Origin: an uncultured Prevotellaceae bacterium
GTDB lineage: Bacteria; Bacteroidota; Bacteroidia; Bacteroidales; Bacteroidaceae
Reading direction: 5' to 3'
Assembly (NCBI GenBank): GCA_902768105.1
Contig: CACXJZ010000009.1
Span: 1-54,200 of the forward strand
Length of the DNA: 54,200 nt
A model generated the notes under the pieces. The model saw nothing but the letters and a program-made list of their open reading frames with translations, was not told the DNA's origin and made no database searches. Below are positions 40,674-48,307 of the stretch, piece after piece (position 1 is the first letter of the stretch; the number at the start of each line of letters is the position of its first letter). The position numbers and the translations under genes were made by a program.

Positions 40674-40681
40674 CAAAGGTA
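40674..40681 (-). promoter_or_regulatory. Integrase promoter
   Basis: Leftward TACCTTTG, 29 bp before the ATG at 40645; it is next to the right arm site. Confidence 0.65.
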
Positions 40682-40701
40682 ATAAAAAGATTTTAATTAG
40701 G

Positions 40702-40718
40702 GTGTAGAAAAAGTGTAG
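40702..40718. promoter_or_regulatory. Candidate right integrase arm site
   Basis: GTGTAGAAAAAGTGTAG, same spacing as at 19992-20008; it lies ~134 bp inside attR. Confidence 0.5.
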
Positions 40719-40851
40719 TTTTTAACCATAATTGGGAAAACAGGGGTGTTTGGGGAAAACAAAAGAAAAACAAAAGACTGCCATAACCAACTAATTTTAA
40801 GGCTTTTAAATACTATCCTTTCTTTTGTTTTCAGCTGTTTTCAGCCTTTAG

Positions 40852-40870
40852 GTACCCCGACCGAGAATCG
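40852..40870. repeat. attR core in tRNA-Arg
   Basis: GTACCCCGACCGAGAATCG, identical to attL. It lies within the tRNA's acceptor/T-arm 3' part. Confidence 0.9.
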
Positions 40871-40924
40871 AACTCGGAACTAAGCTTTAGGAGAGCCTTG
40901 TTATATCCATTTAACTATCAGGGC
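40853..40924 (-). tRNA. tRNA-Arg(CCU)
   Basis: 72 nt. Acceptor GCCCTGA/TCGGGGT with two G-U pairs, D-arm GTTA...TAAC, anticodon arm AGGCT-CTCCTAA-AGCTT (anticodon CCT), T-arm CCGAG-TTCGATT-CTCGG, discriminator A. The integrated element keeps it whole. Confidence 0.95.
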
Positions 40925-40962
40925 ATCACAGCAGAAAGGCTTACCTTCTACCAAAAACGGTA

Positions 40963-41050
40963 CAAAGGTAGTGCAAACCGAGCGAAATGCAAAATAAATT
41001 AGGATTTATTTTCATTTCCAAGGTGCAGCCTACCTAAGAGACAACAGTCT
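40963..41050 (-). promoter_or_regulatory. tRNA-Arg promoter within the dispersed hairpin repeat
   Basis: Leftward TACCTTTG preceded by CTCGGTTTGCAC and an AT-rich palindromic part (AAATCCTAATTT), then AGGTAGGCTGCACCT. Twenty bases around the -7 box are identical to the argS promoter at 7223-7242. Confidence 0.7.
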
Positions 41051-41065
41051 CAAAGGTAAGCCTTT

Positions 41066-41860
41066 TTAGGGCTGTTTGCCGATGTAGGCCAGGATACCGC
41101 CATCGACGTAGAGCACATGGCCATTGACGGCATCGGAGGCGTGAGAAGCCAGGAACACGGCGGGTCCAGCCAGTTCCTCAGGCTCTAACCAGCGTCCGGC
41201 AGGCGTCTTGGCACAGATGAAAGAGTCAAACGGATGGCGGCTACCATCAGCCTGACGCTCACGCAGCGGAGCGGTCTGCGGCGTAGCGATGTAGCCCGGA
41301 CCGATGGCGTTACACTGGATGTTGTAGCCACCATACTCCGAACAGATGTTACGTGTAAGCATCTTCAGACCACCCTTGGCAGCAGCGTAGGCGCTAACCG
41401 TCTCGCGGCCCAGTTCCGACATCATGGAGCAGATATTGATGATCTTTCCCTCGCGACGCTCCATCATCTCAGGAATGACGGCCTTGGTCATGATGAACGG
41501 TCCCACGAGGTCGATGTCGATGACCTGCTGGAACTCCTCACGCTTCATCTCATGCATGGGAATGCGCTTGATGATGCCAGCGTTGTTGACGAGGATGTCG
41601 ATATGGCCGAGCTCCTTGCGGATGGCTGCCACCATCTTCTGTACGTCGTCTTCATTGGTCACGTCGCAGAGGTAGCCGTGAGCCTTGATGCCCTTAGCTT
41701 CGTACTCAGCGAGTGCCTTATCCATGTGCTCCTGTCCGCGACAGTTGAACGCAATCTCTGCACCTGCCTTTGCCAGTGCCTCAGCAATGGCAAACCCTAT
41801 ACCGTAGGCAGCGCCCGTCACCAGGGCGACCTTGCCTTCTAATGAAAATAAATTTTTCAT
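41066..41860 (-). CDS. kduD: KduD-type dehydrogenase (2-deoxy-D-gluconate 3-dehydrogenase/gluconate 5-dehydrogenase)
   Basis: 264-aa short-chain dehydrogenase: nucleotide motif TGAAYGIGFAIAEALAKAGA, NNAGIIKR, the catalytic Ser in ICSMMSE and YxxxK in SAYAAAKGG. KduD converts 2,5-diketo-3-deoxygluconate to 2-keto-3-deoxygluconate. It follows kduI by 26 bp, giving the usual pair for unsaturated uronate use from pectin or glycosaminoglycans. Confidence 0.85.
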   Translation of the reverse strand: MKNLFSLEGKVALVTGAAYGIGFAIAEALAKAGAEIAFNCRGQEHMDKALAEYEAKGIKAHGYLCDVTNEDDVQKMVAAIRKELGHIDILVNNAGIIKRIPMHEMKREEFQQVIDIDLVGPFIMTKAVIPEMMERREGKIINICSMMSELGRETVSAYAAAKGGLKMLTRNICSEYGGYNIQCNAIGPGYIATPQTAPLRERQADGSRHPFDSFICAKTPAGRWLEPEELAGPAVFLASHASDAVNGHVLYVDGGILAYIGKQP

Positions 41861-41886
41861 TTTTTCGTTATTACGTTATATCGTTA

Positions 41887-42729
41887 TTACTTCAGGTCCG
41901 TAATCAGCGAGAAGTCCTGATCACCGTAATCGAGGTTCTCACCGCCCATGCCCCAGATGAAGGTGTAGTTGTGGGTGGCAGCGGCAGAGTGGATGCTCCA
42001 CTCAGGAGAGAGCACAGCCTGGTCACCACGCATCCAGATGTGACGCGTCTCGTTAACCTCACCCATGAAGTGGCAGATGGCCTGATCCTCAGGCAGTTCG
42101 AAGTAGAAGTACGCCTCCATGCGGCGGCTGTGAACGTGGGCAGGCATGGTGTTCCAGACAGAGCCTGTAGCCAGCTCGGTCATACCCATCTGCAACTGAC
42201 AGGTAGGAAGCACCTGATTGACCAGCATCTTGTTGATGTTGCGCTCGTTAGACATCTCCAGCGAACCCATGTGGGCCACGACAGCGTCCTGCTTCGTCAC
42301 CTTCTTGCAGGGATAGCCCTTATGGGCTGTGGTGGAGTTGAAGTAGAACTTGGCAGGCTTCTGACTGTCCTTCGAGCAGAACACCACGTCGCGGTCGCCA
42401 CGACCGATGTAGAGAGCCTCCTTGTAGTCCAGTTCAAACGTCTCTTCACCAACCTTGATGCAACCAGCTCCACCCACATTGAACACGCCAATCTCACGAC
42501 GTGTGGTGAAGAAGTCGGCCTTCAGCGGGTCGATGGCCTCCAGCTTCAGTTCCTCGTTCACGGGCATAGCACCACCCACCACCATACGGTCGTACATTGA
42601 ATACACCATGTTTACCTCGTCGGCAGCAAACACCTTCTCAATCAGGAAGTCGCGACGAATGCGCTGTGTGTCATAGCTCTTCGCATCCTCAGGATGCGCA
42701 GCATAACGGATCTCGTAATTTGTCTTCAT
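41887..42729 (-). CDS. kduI: 5-keto-4-deoxyuronate isomerase
   Basis: 280 aa of cupin type. Known KduI signatures: MKTNYEIRYAAHPEDAKSYD, RREIGVFNVGGAGCI, METAL-binding segment TMPAHVHSRRMEAYFYFELP and the end IWGMGGENLDYGDQDF. It isomerises 5-keto-4-deoxyuronate in the cytoplasm, the first step after polysaccharide lyases. Confidence 0.95.
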   Translation of the reverse strand: MKTNYEIRYAAHPEDAKSYDTQRIRRDFLIEKVFAADEVNMVYSMYDRMVVGGAMPVNEELKLEAIDPLKADFFTTRREIGVFNVGGAGCIKVGEETFELDYKEALYIGRGDRDVVFCSKDSQKPAKFYFNSTTAHKGYPCKKVTKQDAVVAHMGSLEMSNERNINKMLVNQVLPTCQLQMGMTELATGSVWNTMPAHVHSRRMEAYFYFELPEDQAICHFMGEVNETRHIWMRGDQAVLSPEWSIHSAAATHNYTFIWGMGGENLDYGDQDFSLITDLK

Positions 42730-42775
42730 CTTTTTGCTTATATTATTGTTTTAGTTTATTGTTTGCAAGACTGCG

Positions 42776-42852
42776 AGTAAGCGAGAGAAGAACTGAGCTC
42801 GCTCATGTTCTTCCGAGCGTGAGCAGTCTCGCCGCGTTTACGCGGCAAAGGT
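42776..42852 (-). promoter_or_regulatory. kduI promoter and hairpin leader
   Basis: Leftward TACCTTTG at 42852-42845. The leader begins CCGCGtaaaCGCGG and then has nested arms AGACTGC/GCAGTCT and GAAGAAC/GTTCTTC, a strong structure of ~60 nt. It may be a dispersed repeat or a regulatory fold. Confidence 0.55.
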
Positions 42853-42892
42853 AATAAAAAAATTAAAGATTAAAGATTAAAGATTAAAGAAA

Positions 42893-42925
42893 AAACGCGT
42901 AACCGATTGCGGACGGTTACGCGCT
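42893..42925 (-). terminator. Terminator after tRNA-Gln
   Basis: Leftward GCGTAACCgtccgcaatcGGTTACGCG followed by TTTTTTC. Confidence 0.85.
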
Positions 42926-42930
42926 TTCTG

Positions 42931-43001
42931 TTGTCCAAGGCGGATTCGAACCACCACAAACAGAACCAAAACCTGTTGTGCTACCATTACACCATTGGAC
43001 A
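42931..43001 (-). tRNA. tRNA-Gln(UUG)
   Basis: 71 nt. Acceptor TGTCCAA/TTGGACA with A discriminator, D-arm GTGT...GCAC, anticodon loop with TTG, T-arm GGTGG-TTCGAAT-CCGCC. Promoter TAATTTTG at 43027-43020. Confidence 0.95.
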
Positions 43002-43019
43002 ATCGCTTGTTAGCGGGTG

Positions 43020-43027
43020 CAAAATTA
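43020..43027 (-). promoter_or_regulatory. tRNA-Gln promoter
   Basis: Leftward TAATTTTG about 19 bp before the tRNA. Confidence 0.6.
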
Positions 43028-43071
43028 GCAAATATTTGGCGAACTGCAAAATTTTTGCTACTTTTTTTAGA

Positions 43072-44370
43072 CTACTTGACAATCAGCAGGTAGTAGTTCT
43101 TCTTACCCTTCTGAGCCAGCAGATACTTGCCGTCGATGAGGTCATCGGAGGTAACGGGACGGTTCTGGTCAGTCAGTTTCTCCTTGTTCAGGCTGACTCC
43201 ACCACCCTGCACCATCTTACGCATCTCACCCTTTGAGGGGAAGACGGGAGCAACGGTCGTGAAGAGCTCAATAGCCGGCTGACCCAGCTGGTCCTTTGAG
43301 ATCTCGAACTGCGGCACACCATCGAAGACATCGAGGAAGGTCTGCTCGTCGAGCTTCTCAAGAGCATCCTTCGTTGATTTTCCGAAGAGGATGTTGCTGG
43401 CCTCGATGGCCGTATCAAGAGCCTCCTGCGAGTGTACCAGCACGGTAACCTCCTCGGCCAGACGCTTCTGCAGCACACGACGACCAGGGTCTTGCTTATG
43501 CTCCTCGACAAGGGCATCGATGACATCCTTCTCGAGCGACGTGAAGATCTTGATGTAACGCTCAGCATCCTCGTCGCTGACGTTGAGCCAGAACTGATAG
43601 AACTTATACGGCGTGGTGCGGACGGGGTCGAGCCAGATGTTTCCAGACTCCGTCTTTCCGAACTTCTTACCGTCGCTCTTCGTGATGAGCGGACAGGTCA
43701 GGGCGAAGGTCTCCACCTCGTTGCCAAGGGTACGGCGGATGAGCTCCGTACCCGTGGTCATGTTACCCCACTGGTCGTTGCCGCCCAGCTGCAGCTTCAC
43801 GCCGTAGTGCTGATAGAGATACAGGAAGTCGTAGCCCTGCAGCAGCTGGTAGGTGAACTCCGTGAACGACAGACCGTCGCGTGCCGTACCGTTCAGGCGC
43901 TGCTGCACGCTCTCCTTGGCCATCATGTAGTTGACGGTGATGTGCTTACCCACCTCACGGGCGAAGTCAAGGAACGTGAAGTCCTTCATCCAGTCGTAGT
44001 TGTTGACCATGATGGCTGCGTTCTCGTCTTTTGACTCGAAGTCGAGGAACTTAGCCACCTGGCGCTTGATGCACTCCTGATTGTGGCGCAGCGTCTCATC
44101 GTTGAGCAGGTTACGCTCCTGGCTCTTGCCTGAGGGGTCGCCAATCATACCTGTAGCTCCTCCTACGAGGATTACGGGACGGTGTCCGCAACGCTGCAGG
44201 TGACGCAGCATCATGATACCACAAAGGTGGCCGATGTGCAGGGAGTCGGCTGTGGGGTCAGTACCCAGATAGGCCGTTACCATCTCCTTCTGCAGGAGTT
44301 CTTCTGTTCCTGGCATCATCTGTGCCAGCATTCCACGCCATTTCAGTTCTTCAACAAAGTTCTTTTTCAT
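43072..44370 (-). CDS. tyrS: Tyrosyl-tRNA synthetase
   Basis: 432 aa from the ATG at 44370 ([13 protein letters not shown]), chosen over 44397 because the usual N-terminus begins there. HIGH motif [20 protein letters not shown], and the KMSKS counterpart KFGKTESG. C-terminal S4-like RNA-binding part ([12 protein letters not shown]). Charges tRNA-Tyr. Confidence 0.96.
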   Translation of the reverse strand: MKKNFVEELKWRGMLAQMMPGTEELLQKEMVTAYLGTDPTADSLHIGHLCGIMMLRHLQRCGHRPVILVGGATGMIGDPSGKSQERNLLNDETLRHNQECIKRQVAKFLDFESKDENAAIMVNNYDWMKDFTFLDFAREVGKHITVNYMMAKESVQQRLNGTARDGLSFTEFTYQLLQGYDFLYLYQHYGVKLQLGGNDQWGNMTTGTELIRRTLGNEVETFALTCPLITKSDGKKFGKTESGNIWLDPVRTTPYKFYQFWLNVSDEDAERYIKIFTSLEKDVIDALVEEHKQDPGRRVLQKRLAEEVTVLVHSQEALDTAIEASNILFGKSTKDALEKLDEQTFLDVFDGVPQFEISKDQLGQPAIELFTTVAPVFPSKGEMRKMVQGGGVSLNKEKLTDQNRPVTSDDLIDGKYLLAQKGKKNYYLLIVK

Positions 44371-44436
44371 ATTTATTCTTAATTTTTTATTAGGCATTTA
44401 TAGGAAATCCTAGGTTTCCCCAAATTTTCCCTGGTT

Positions 44437-44679
44437 CTATGGAACGGGGTCGTAACCCGAGCCACCCCAGGGGTTGCATCGTAAGATGCGCCAGATGGCT
44501 AATCCCAGTCCCTTGATGGGTCCGTGCTTCTTGAGTGCCTGGCGTGCATATTCGCTGCACGTGGGCGTGAAGCGGCAGGCGGGCGGGGTGTAAGGCGAGA
44601 TGCACGTCTGATAGAAGACGATGGGCAGGCACAACAGCCACGAGATTCCCTGCGAAAGCAGATGCAGCCACTTCTTCAT
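44437..44679 (-). CDS. yidD: YidD membrane insertion factor
   Basis: 80 aa. Typical start ([20 protein letters not shown]), [17 protein letters not shown] and the end [14 protein letters not shown]. Helps insertion of membrane proteins. Its start overlaps rnpA by 4 bp. Confidence 0.95.
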   Translation of the reverse strand: MKKWLHLLSQGISWLLCLPIVFYQTCISPYTPPACRFTPTCSEYARQALKKHGPIKGLGLAIWRILRCNPWGGSGYDPVP

Positions 44680-45092
44680 AGTTTCTCTGCGATACGTTGC
44701 AACAAGGTCTTCATGCGTTCCTCGACCACTGACGAGGGATAAAGCTCGTCGGCCTGCCAGATAAAGGCGATGTAGAGAGAGGAAGCCCCTCCGACCTCCC
44801 CAAAAGGGGAGACATCCCCAGTAGGAGACGATTTCAATAAGTGTTTGTTCAGCCTGTAGGCTTCACGTATCTGTCGTTTGACACGGTTACGCTTGACAGC
44901 ACGCTTGAAGTGACGCTTGGATACGCTGACCAGGATCTGGGGGGATGAGAGGGGGGCTGAATCCCCTATTCTCCATACCACCCGCAAGGGATAGGCTGCG
45001 ACAGACTGGCTGTTGCCTCCCGCGAAGAGCATGTCAATCAGCTTCGTGCTCTTGATGCGCTCCTGACTGCCAAGCGTGTGGTGAGCGGTCAT
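44676..45092 (-). CDS. rnpA: Ribonuclease P protein component
   Basis: 138 aa with the RNR motif [19 protein letters not shown]. Assists the RNA subunit in 5' processing of tRNA. Two repeat-like insertions (44781-44830 and 44938-44964) add Ser/Gly/Pro-rich loops ([18 protein letters not shown] and [10 protein letters not shown]), making it longer than usual. Confidence 0.9.
   Translation of the reverse strand: MTAHHTLGSQERIKSTKLIDMLFAGGNSQSVAAYPLRVVWRIGDSAPLSSPQILVSVSKRHFKRAVKRNRVKRQIREAYRLNKHLLKSSPTGDVSPFGEVGGASSLYIAFIWQADELYPSSVVEERMKTLLQRIAEKL
44781..44830. repeat. Palindromic insertion inside rnpA
   Basis: GAAGCCCCTCCGACCTCCCC aaaa GGGGAG arms plus a second CATCCCCAGTAGGAGA part. In frame, before the last third of the protein. 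Same style as the argS and epimerase inserts. Confidence 0.65.
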
Positions 45093-45096
45093 CGGC

Positions 45097-45846
45097 CTAG
45101 TCTTCCTGCATGAGCAGATAGTGTTGCAGGGCCCCTGTCATAGAGGGGTATTTCTCTGTAGGAGCTTCCAAGTCGAGACGCAGGCCAGCATCCTTCACGG
45201 CCTTGGCCGTTGCCGGTCCGAACGTACCAATGGCTATCTTTTCCTGCTTGAAATCAGGGAAGTTCTTCATCAGCGACTCAATACCTGACGGACTGAAGAA
45301 AATCAGCATGTCATAATCGAATGTCTTGATCTCCTCGGGGGTGAAATCGTTGCTCACCGTACGGTACATGACGCACTCATCGTGCTGCAGCTTCTTTGAG
45401 TCAAGCAACTCCTTTACGCTGTCATTATGGACATCGCTCATGGGCACGAGGTACTTCTCTGTCTTATGCTTAACCATCAAGGGCACAAGGTCTGCAATCT
45501 TTCCGGTCTCACCAAAGAACACCTTACGCTTACGATACTGCACGTACTTCTGGATGTAGAGCGCAATGGCCTCCGTCACACAAAAATACTTCATGTCCTC
45601 AGGAATGTTTACACGAAGCTCCTTGGCCAGCGTAAAGAAGTGGTCAATGGCATGACGTGACGTGAATACAATAGCCGTATGATCAAGGATGCTAATCTTC
45701 TGCTGACGGAACTCTTTTGCCGTCAATCCCTCTACCTTAATAAAGGGACGGAAAATCATCTCCACCCCGAAACGCTCAGCAAGATCGTAGTAGGGAGATT
45801 TCTCACTGGATGGTTTTGGCTGAGAAACCAGAATCTTCTTCATCAT
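45097..45846 (-). CDS. hemD: Uroporphyrinogen-III synthase (HemD-like)
   Basis: 249 aa of the HemD fold: two alternating domains, with VFTSRHAIDHFF and MLIFFSPSGIESLMKNFPDF, AIGTFGPATAKAVKDAGLRL. It should close hydroxymethylbilane to uroporphyrinogen III. It lies between rnpA and the DUF4271 gene with short gaps. A promoter-like TACTTTTG (45938-45931) sits inside the end of the upstream gene. Confidence 0.8.
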   Translation of the reverse strand: MMKKILVSQPKPSSEKSPYYDLAERFGVEMIFRPFIKVEGLTAKEFRQQKISILDHTAIVFTSRHAIDHFFTLAKELRVNIPEDMKYFCVTEAIALYIQKYVQYRKRKVFFGETGKIADLVPLMVKHKTEKYLVPMSDVHNDSVKELLDSKKLQHDECVMYRTVSNDFTPEEIKTFDYDMLIFFSPSGIESLMKNFPDFKQEKIAIGTFGPATAKAVKDAGLRLDLEAPTEKYPSMTGALQHYLLMQED

Positions 45847-45851
45847 TAGTC

Positions 45852-46880
45852 CTAATAATTTATCTTTAAAAAGTTACCTGTCAGTACCAATATGCTCCAG
45901 AAAGCAGCCAATGGCACGATTTCAAGGGCGCAAAAGTACAAAATAATTTGCAAAAAACCGCCTTTTCTTCGGAAAAAGATGATAAAACACTTATAAATCG
46001 TTAATATTTTGACTAAAATAAGCGTAATTGTAAAGTACAAGATAACACTTTCTGTCGATAAGTCGAAATAAATCAACAGCATAATGACAGGGAAAAGCAG
46101 GAAACCATCGATGCACGACAGGAGCAACAATATCTTCTGCCAATACATATTCTTCTTTTTGTCGAAGAACACCAAATTGACCAACGTATATAACAGAAAA
46201 CGTGTCAGGAAATAGCCTGCCATCATGGCCGTATAGATGCCCACGACCATGTAGTCGGACTCCACGATAAACGTTTCGCCTATGAACTCCTGCGTATAGA
46301 AGAACATCAGAATGCCCAGGAACAGACAGGTCTGAACCATCAGGAAGAACTGACAGCGAAGCTCTGTATTGGTCTCAGGCAAAAACATATCATCAATGCG
46401 TGGCGTCTTAAAGAAGGATTTGAACTGACGTAGGAAGAAAGAGCGTGAACCAGACACAAGGAGGACGGCCACCACAAAGACAGCCAGCAACACAGAGGTC
46501 AGCATGTCATCCTTATGCAGCGAGTAAGGCATCGGGTCTCCAGGCACACCATAGGCCGCCCTCATATAGTCCGACTGCTGCAGGCTCTGGGCAAAGAAAG
46601 TCTTCTCGTAATAGACAGGAATATCAACCTCAGTAAGTTTCGTTCCTATCTCATGACCTGGCAGGTGCAACGTGTCAGGCTGGTTGCTGTAATGAATCTC
46701 TGCAGGCTGGAACGTGGCCTGGATAGCAGAGTCCTGTTGGGCAGGCGTAGCATCACTCGGCAACGTACGCAGCACCTCGTAAGGAGTGCGTGGCTTGGCC
46801 AACTGTTCAGCAGAGTCAGCTACAACAGCGTTGTTAACGACTGTTGGTTCTACATGGGTGATGGAATCCTGAGGCAGCAC
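45852..46880 (-). CDS. DUF4271 membrane protein
   Basis: 342 aa from a GTG at 46880 (an in-frame TAG lies upstream and no ATG is available). The first half is soluble and Pro/Gln-rich, then about six membrane helices (LTSVLLAVFVVAVLLVSG, QTCLFLGILMFFYT, YTAMMAGYFLTRFLLYTL, ILLLLSCIDGFLLFPVIML and others). DUF4271 proteins are Bacteroidetes-specific and often sit beside hemD. Function not known. Confidence 0.85.
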   Translation of the reverse strand: MLPQDSITHVEPTVVNNAVVADSAEQLAKPRTPYEVLRTLPSDATPAQQDSAIQATFQPAEIHYSNQPDTLHLPGHEIGTKLTEVDIPVYYEKTFFAQSLQQSDYMRAAYGVPGDPMPYSLHKDDMLTSVLLAVFVVAVLLVSGSRSFFLRQFKSFFKTPRIDDMFLPETNTELRCQFFLMVQTCLFLGILMFFYTQEFIGETFIVESDYMVVGIYTAMMAGYFLTRFLLYTLVNLVFFDKKKNMYWQKILLLLSCIDGFLLFPVIMLLIYFDLSTESVILYFTITLILVKILTIYKCFIIFFRRKGGFLQIILYFCALEIVPLAAFWSILVLTGNFLKINY

Positions 46881-46901
46881 CTTTTCTTTTTTCTATTAAA
46901 A

Positions 46902-48161
46902 TTACAACCCGAAAGCCGCCTTGATGTCCTCTACCCTATCCAGTTTTTCCCAAGTAAAGAGTTCCACATCAATGGTTTTCGTTTCATGGTATCGGCTGGT
47001 AAAGGTTTTCTTCACCACCTGCGACTGACGTCCCATGTGACCATAGGCTGCTGACTCCAGATACATGGGCTGGCGCAACTTCAGCGAACGCTCAATGGCT
47101 TTCGGACGCAGGTCGAAGAGCTGCCCTATGCGCTCAGCTATCTCGCCATCAGTCATATTGACATGCTTGCGGCCATACGTATTGACATAGATATTCATAG
47201 GTTCTGCCACACCGATGGCATAGCTGATCTGCACCAGCATCTCATCACTAACGCCTGCAGCCACCATGTTCTTGGCAATGTGGCGGGCAGCATAGGCAGC
47301 CGAACGGTCAACCTTCGACGAGTCCTTGCCAGAGAAAGCACCACCACCGTGAGCTCCCTTTCCGCCATAGGTATCGACGATAATCTTACGGCCCGTCAGA
47401 CCAGTATCTCCATGGGGGCCGCCAATCACGAACTTACCTGTTGGATTGACAAAGTATTTGATGTCGTCGCCAAAGAGACGGAGCACCGCCTCGGAGTGAA
47501 TCTGCTGCTTCACACGCGGAATCAGGATATTGATGACATCCTCGCGAATCTTGTTGAGCATACGCTCGTCGTCCGTGTCAAACTCGTCGTGCTGCGTCGA
47601 TACCACGATGGTGTCGATGCGCTCAGGAATACCATCGTCACTGTATTGTATGGTCACCTGGCTCTTGGCATCGGGACGCAGATAGGTCATCTCACGACCT
47701 TCCCTACGGATGTCAGCCAACGTACGCATGATGAGATGTGCCAGGTCAAGGCTTACAGGCATCAGGTTCTCCGTCTCGTTCGTAGCGTAGCCGAACATCA
47801 TACCCTGGTCGCCAGCACCCTGATTCTCATCCTCTTCGCGGTCAACGCCACGGTTGATGTCCTCACTCTGCTCGTGAATGGCAGTCAAGATACCACAGGA
47901 ATTGCCATCAAACTGATACTCCGCCTTCGTATAGCCTATCTTCTTGATGGTGTTGCGAGCTATGGTCTGCAGGTCAATATACACCTCGCTGCGCACCTCA
48001 CCCATAATGACCACCTGACCTGTAGTTACAAATGACTCTATGGCACAGCGTGACTTGTCGTCATACGCCAGGAACTGGTCAAGGATGGCGTCACTAATCT
48101 GATCGGCCACTTTGTCGGGATGGCCCTCTGAAACTGATTCTGATGAGAAGAAATATGACAT
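46902..48161 (-). CDS. metK: S-adenosylmethionine synthetase
   Basis: 419 aa. Known motifs: [33 protein letters not shown] and [36 protein letters not shown]. Makes SAM from methionine and ATP. Promoter TACCTTTG at 48222-48215. Confidence 0.97.
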   Translation of the reverse strand: MSYFFSSESVSEGHPDKVADQISDAILDQFLAYDDKSRCAIESFVTTGQVVIMGEVRSEVYIDLQTIARNTIKKIGYTKAEYQFDGNSCGILTAIHEQSEDINRGVDREEDENQGAGDQGMMFGYATNETENLMPVSLDLAHLIMRTLADIRREGREMTYLRPDAKSQVTIQYSDDGIPERIDTIVVSTQHDEFDTDDERMLNKIREDVINILIPRVKQQIHSEAVLRLFGDDIKYFVNPTGKFVIGGPHGDTGLTGRKIIVDTYGGKGAHGGGAFSGKDSSKVDRSAAYAARHIAKNMVAAGVSDEMLVQISYAIGVAEPMNIYVNTYGRKHVNMTDGEIAERIGQLFDLRPKAIERSLKLRQPMYLESAAYGHMGRQSQVVKKTFTSRYHETKTIDVELFTWEKLDRVEDIKAAFGL

Positions 48162-48214
48162 GTTTATTTACAATTTGACGATTTACAATTTACAATATAT
48201 CTCTATTCGGGCTG

Positions 48215-48222
48215 CAAAGGTA
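48215..48222 (-). promoter_or_regulatory. metK promoter
   Basis: Leftward TACCTTTG, 54 bp before the ATG at 48161. The leader carries caattta units like those in the glycosidase gene. Confidence 0.65.
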
Positions 48223-48239
48223 CGGACTTTTTAGGACAT

Positions 48240-48284
48240 GACAAAAAAAACGGCCTGCTTCTTAACGAAACAGGTCGTTTTTAC
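48240..48284 (-). terminator. Terminator of the M16 protease gene
   Basis: Leftward AAACGACCTGtttcgttaagaagCAGGCCGTTTTTTTTG: stem with a T run. Confidence 0.85.
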
Positions 48285-48307
48285 TAATTTTTATGTATGA
48301 GAAGAGA

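Larger units (their letters stand above)
19915..40870. mobile_element. Integrative mobilizable element in tRNA-Arg(CCU)
   Basis: About 20.9 kb flanked by a 19-bp direct repeat of the tRNA 3' part. The integrase (39461-40645) abuts the tRNA side. Contents: higBA-type genes, iterons, Rep_3-like initiator, DnaB-type helicase, ParA and partner, MobC and relaxase, cell-wall hydrolase, exported proteins. No VirB/Tra secretion genes or coupling protein are seen, so transfer would need a helper. Base use varies inside: the rep region (21.7-23.9 kb) is AT-rich while the helicase gene right after it is GC-richer, so the modules have different histories. The boundaries rest on the repeats; an empty-site comparison would fix them. 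Confidence 0.88.

Noticed and set aside
40853-40924. tRNA-Arg as a broken tRNA after insertion
   Set aside because: All four arms pair and the discriminator base is present; the att core restores the 3' part.
42862-42892. Tandem 8-bp AAAGATTA units before kduI
   Set aside because: A short simple-sequence tract with about four units, located after the tRNA-Gln terminator; no functional sign.
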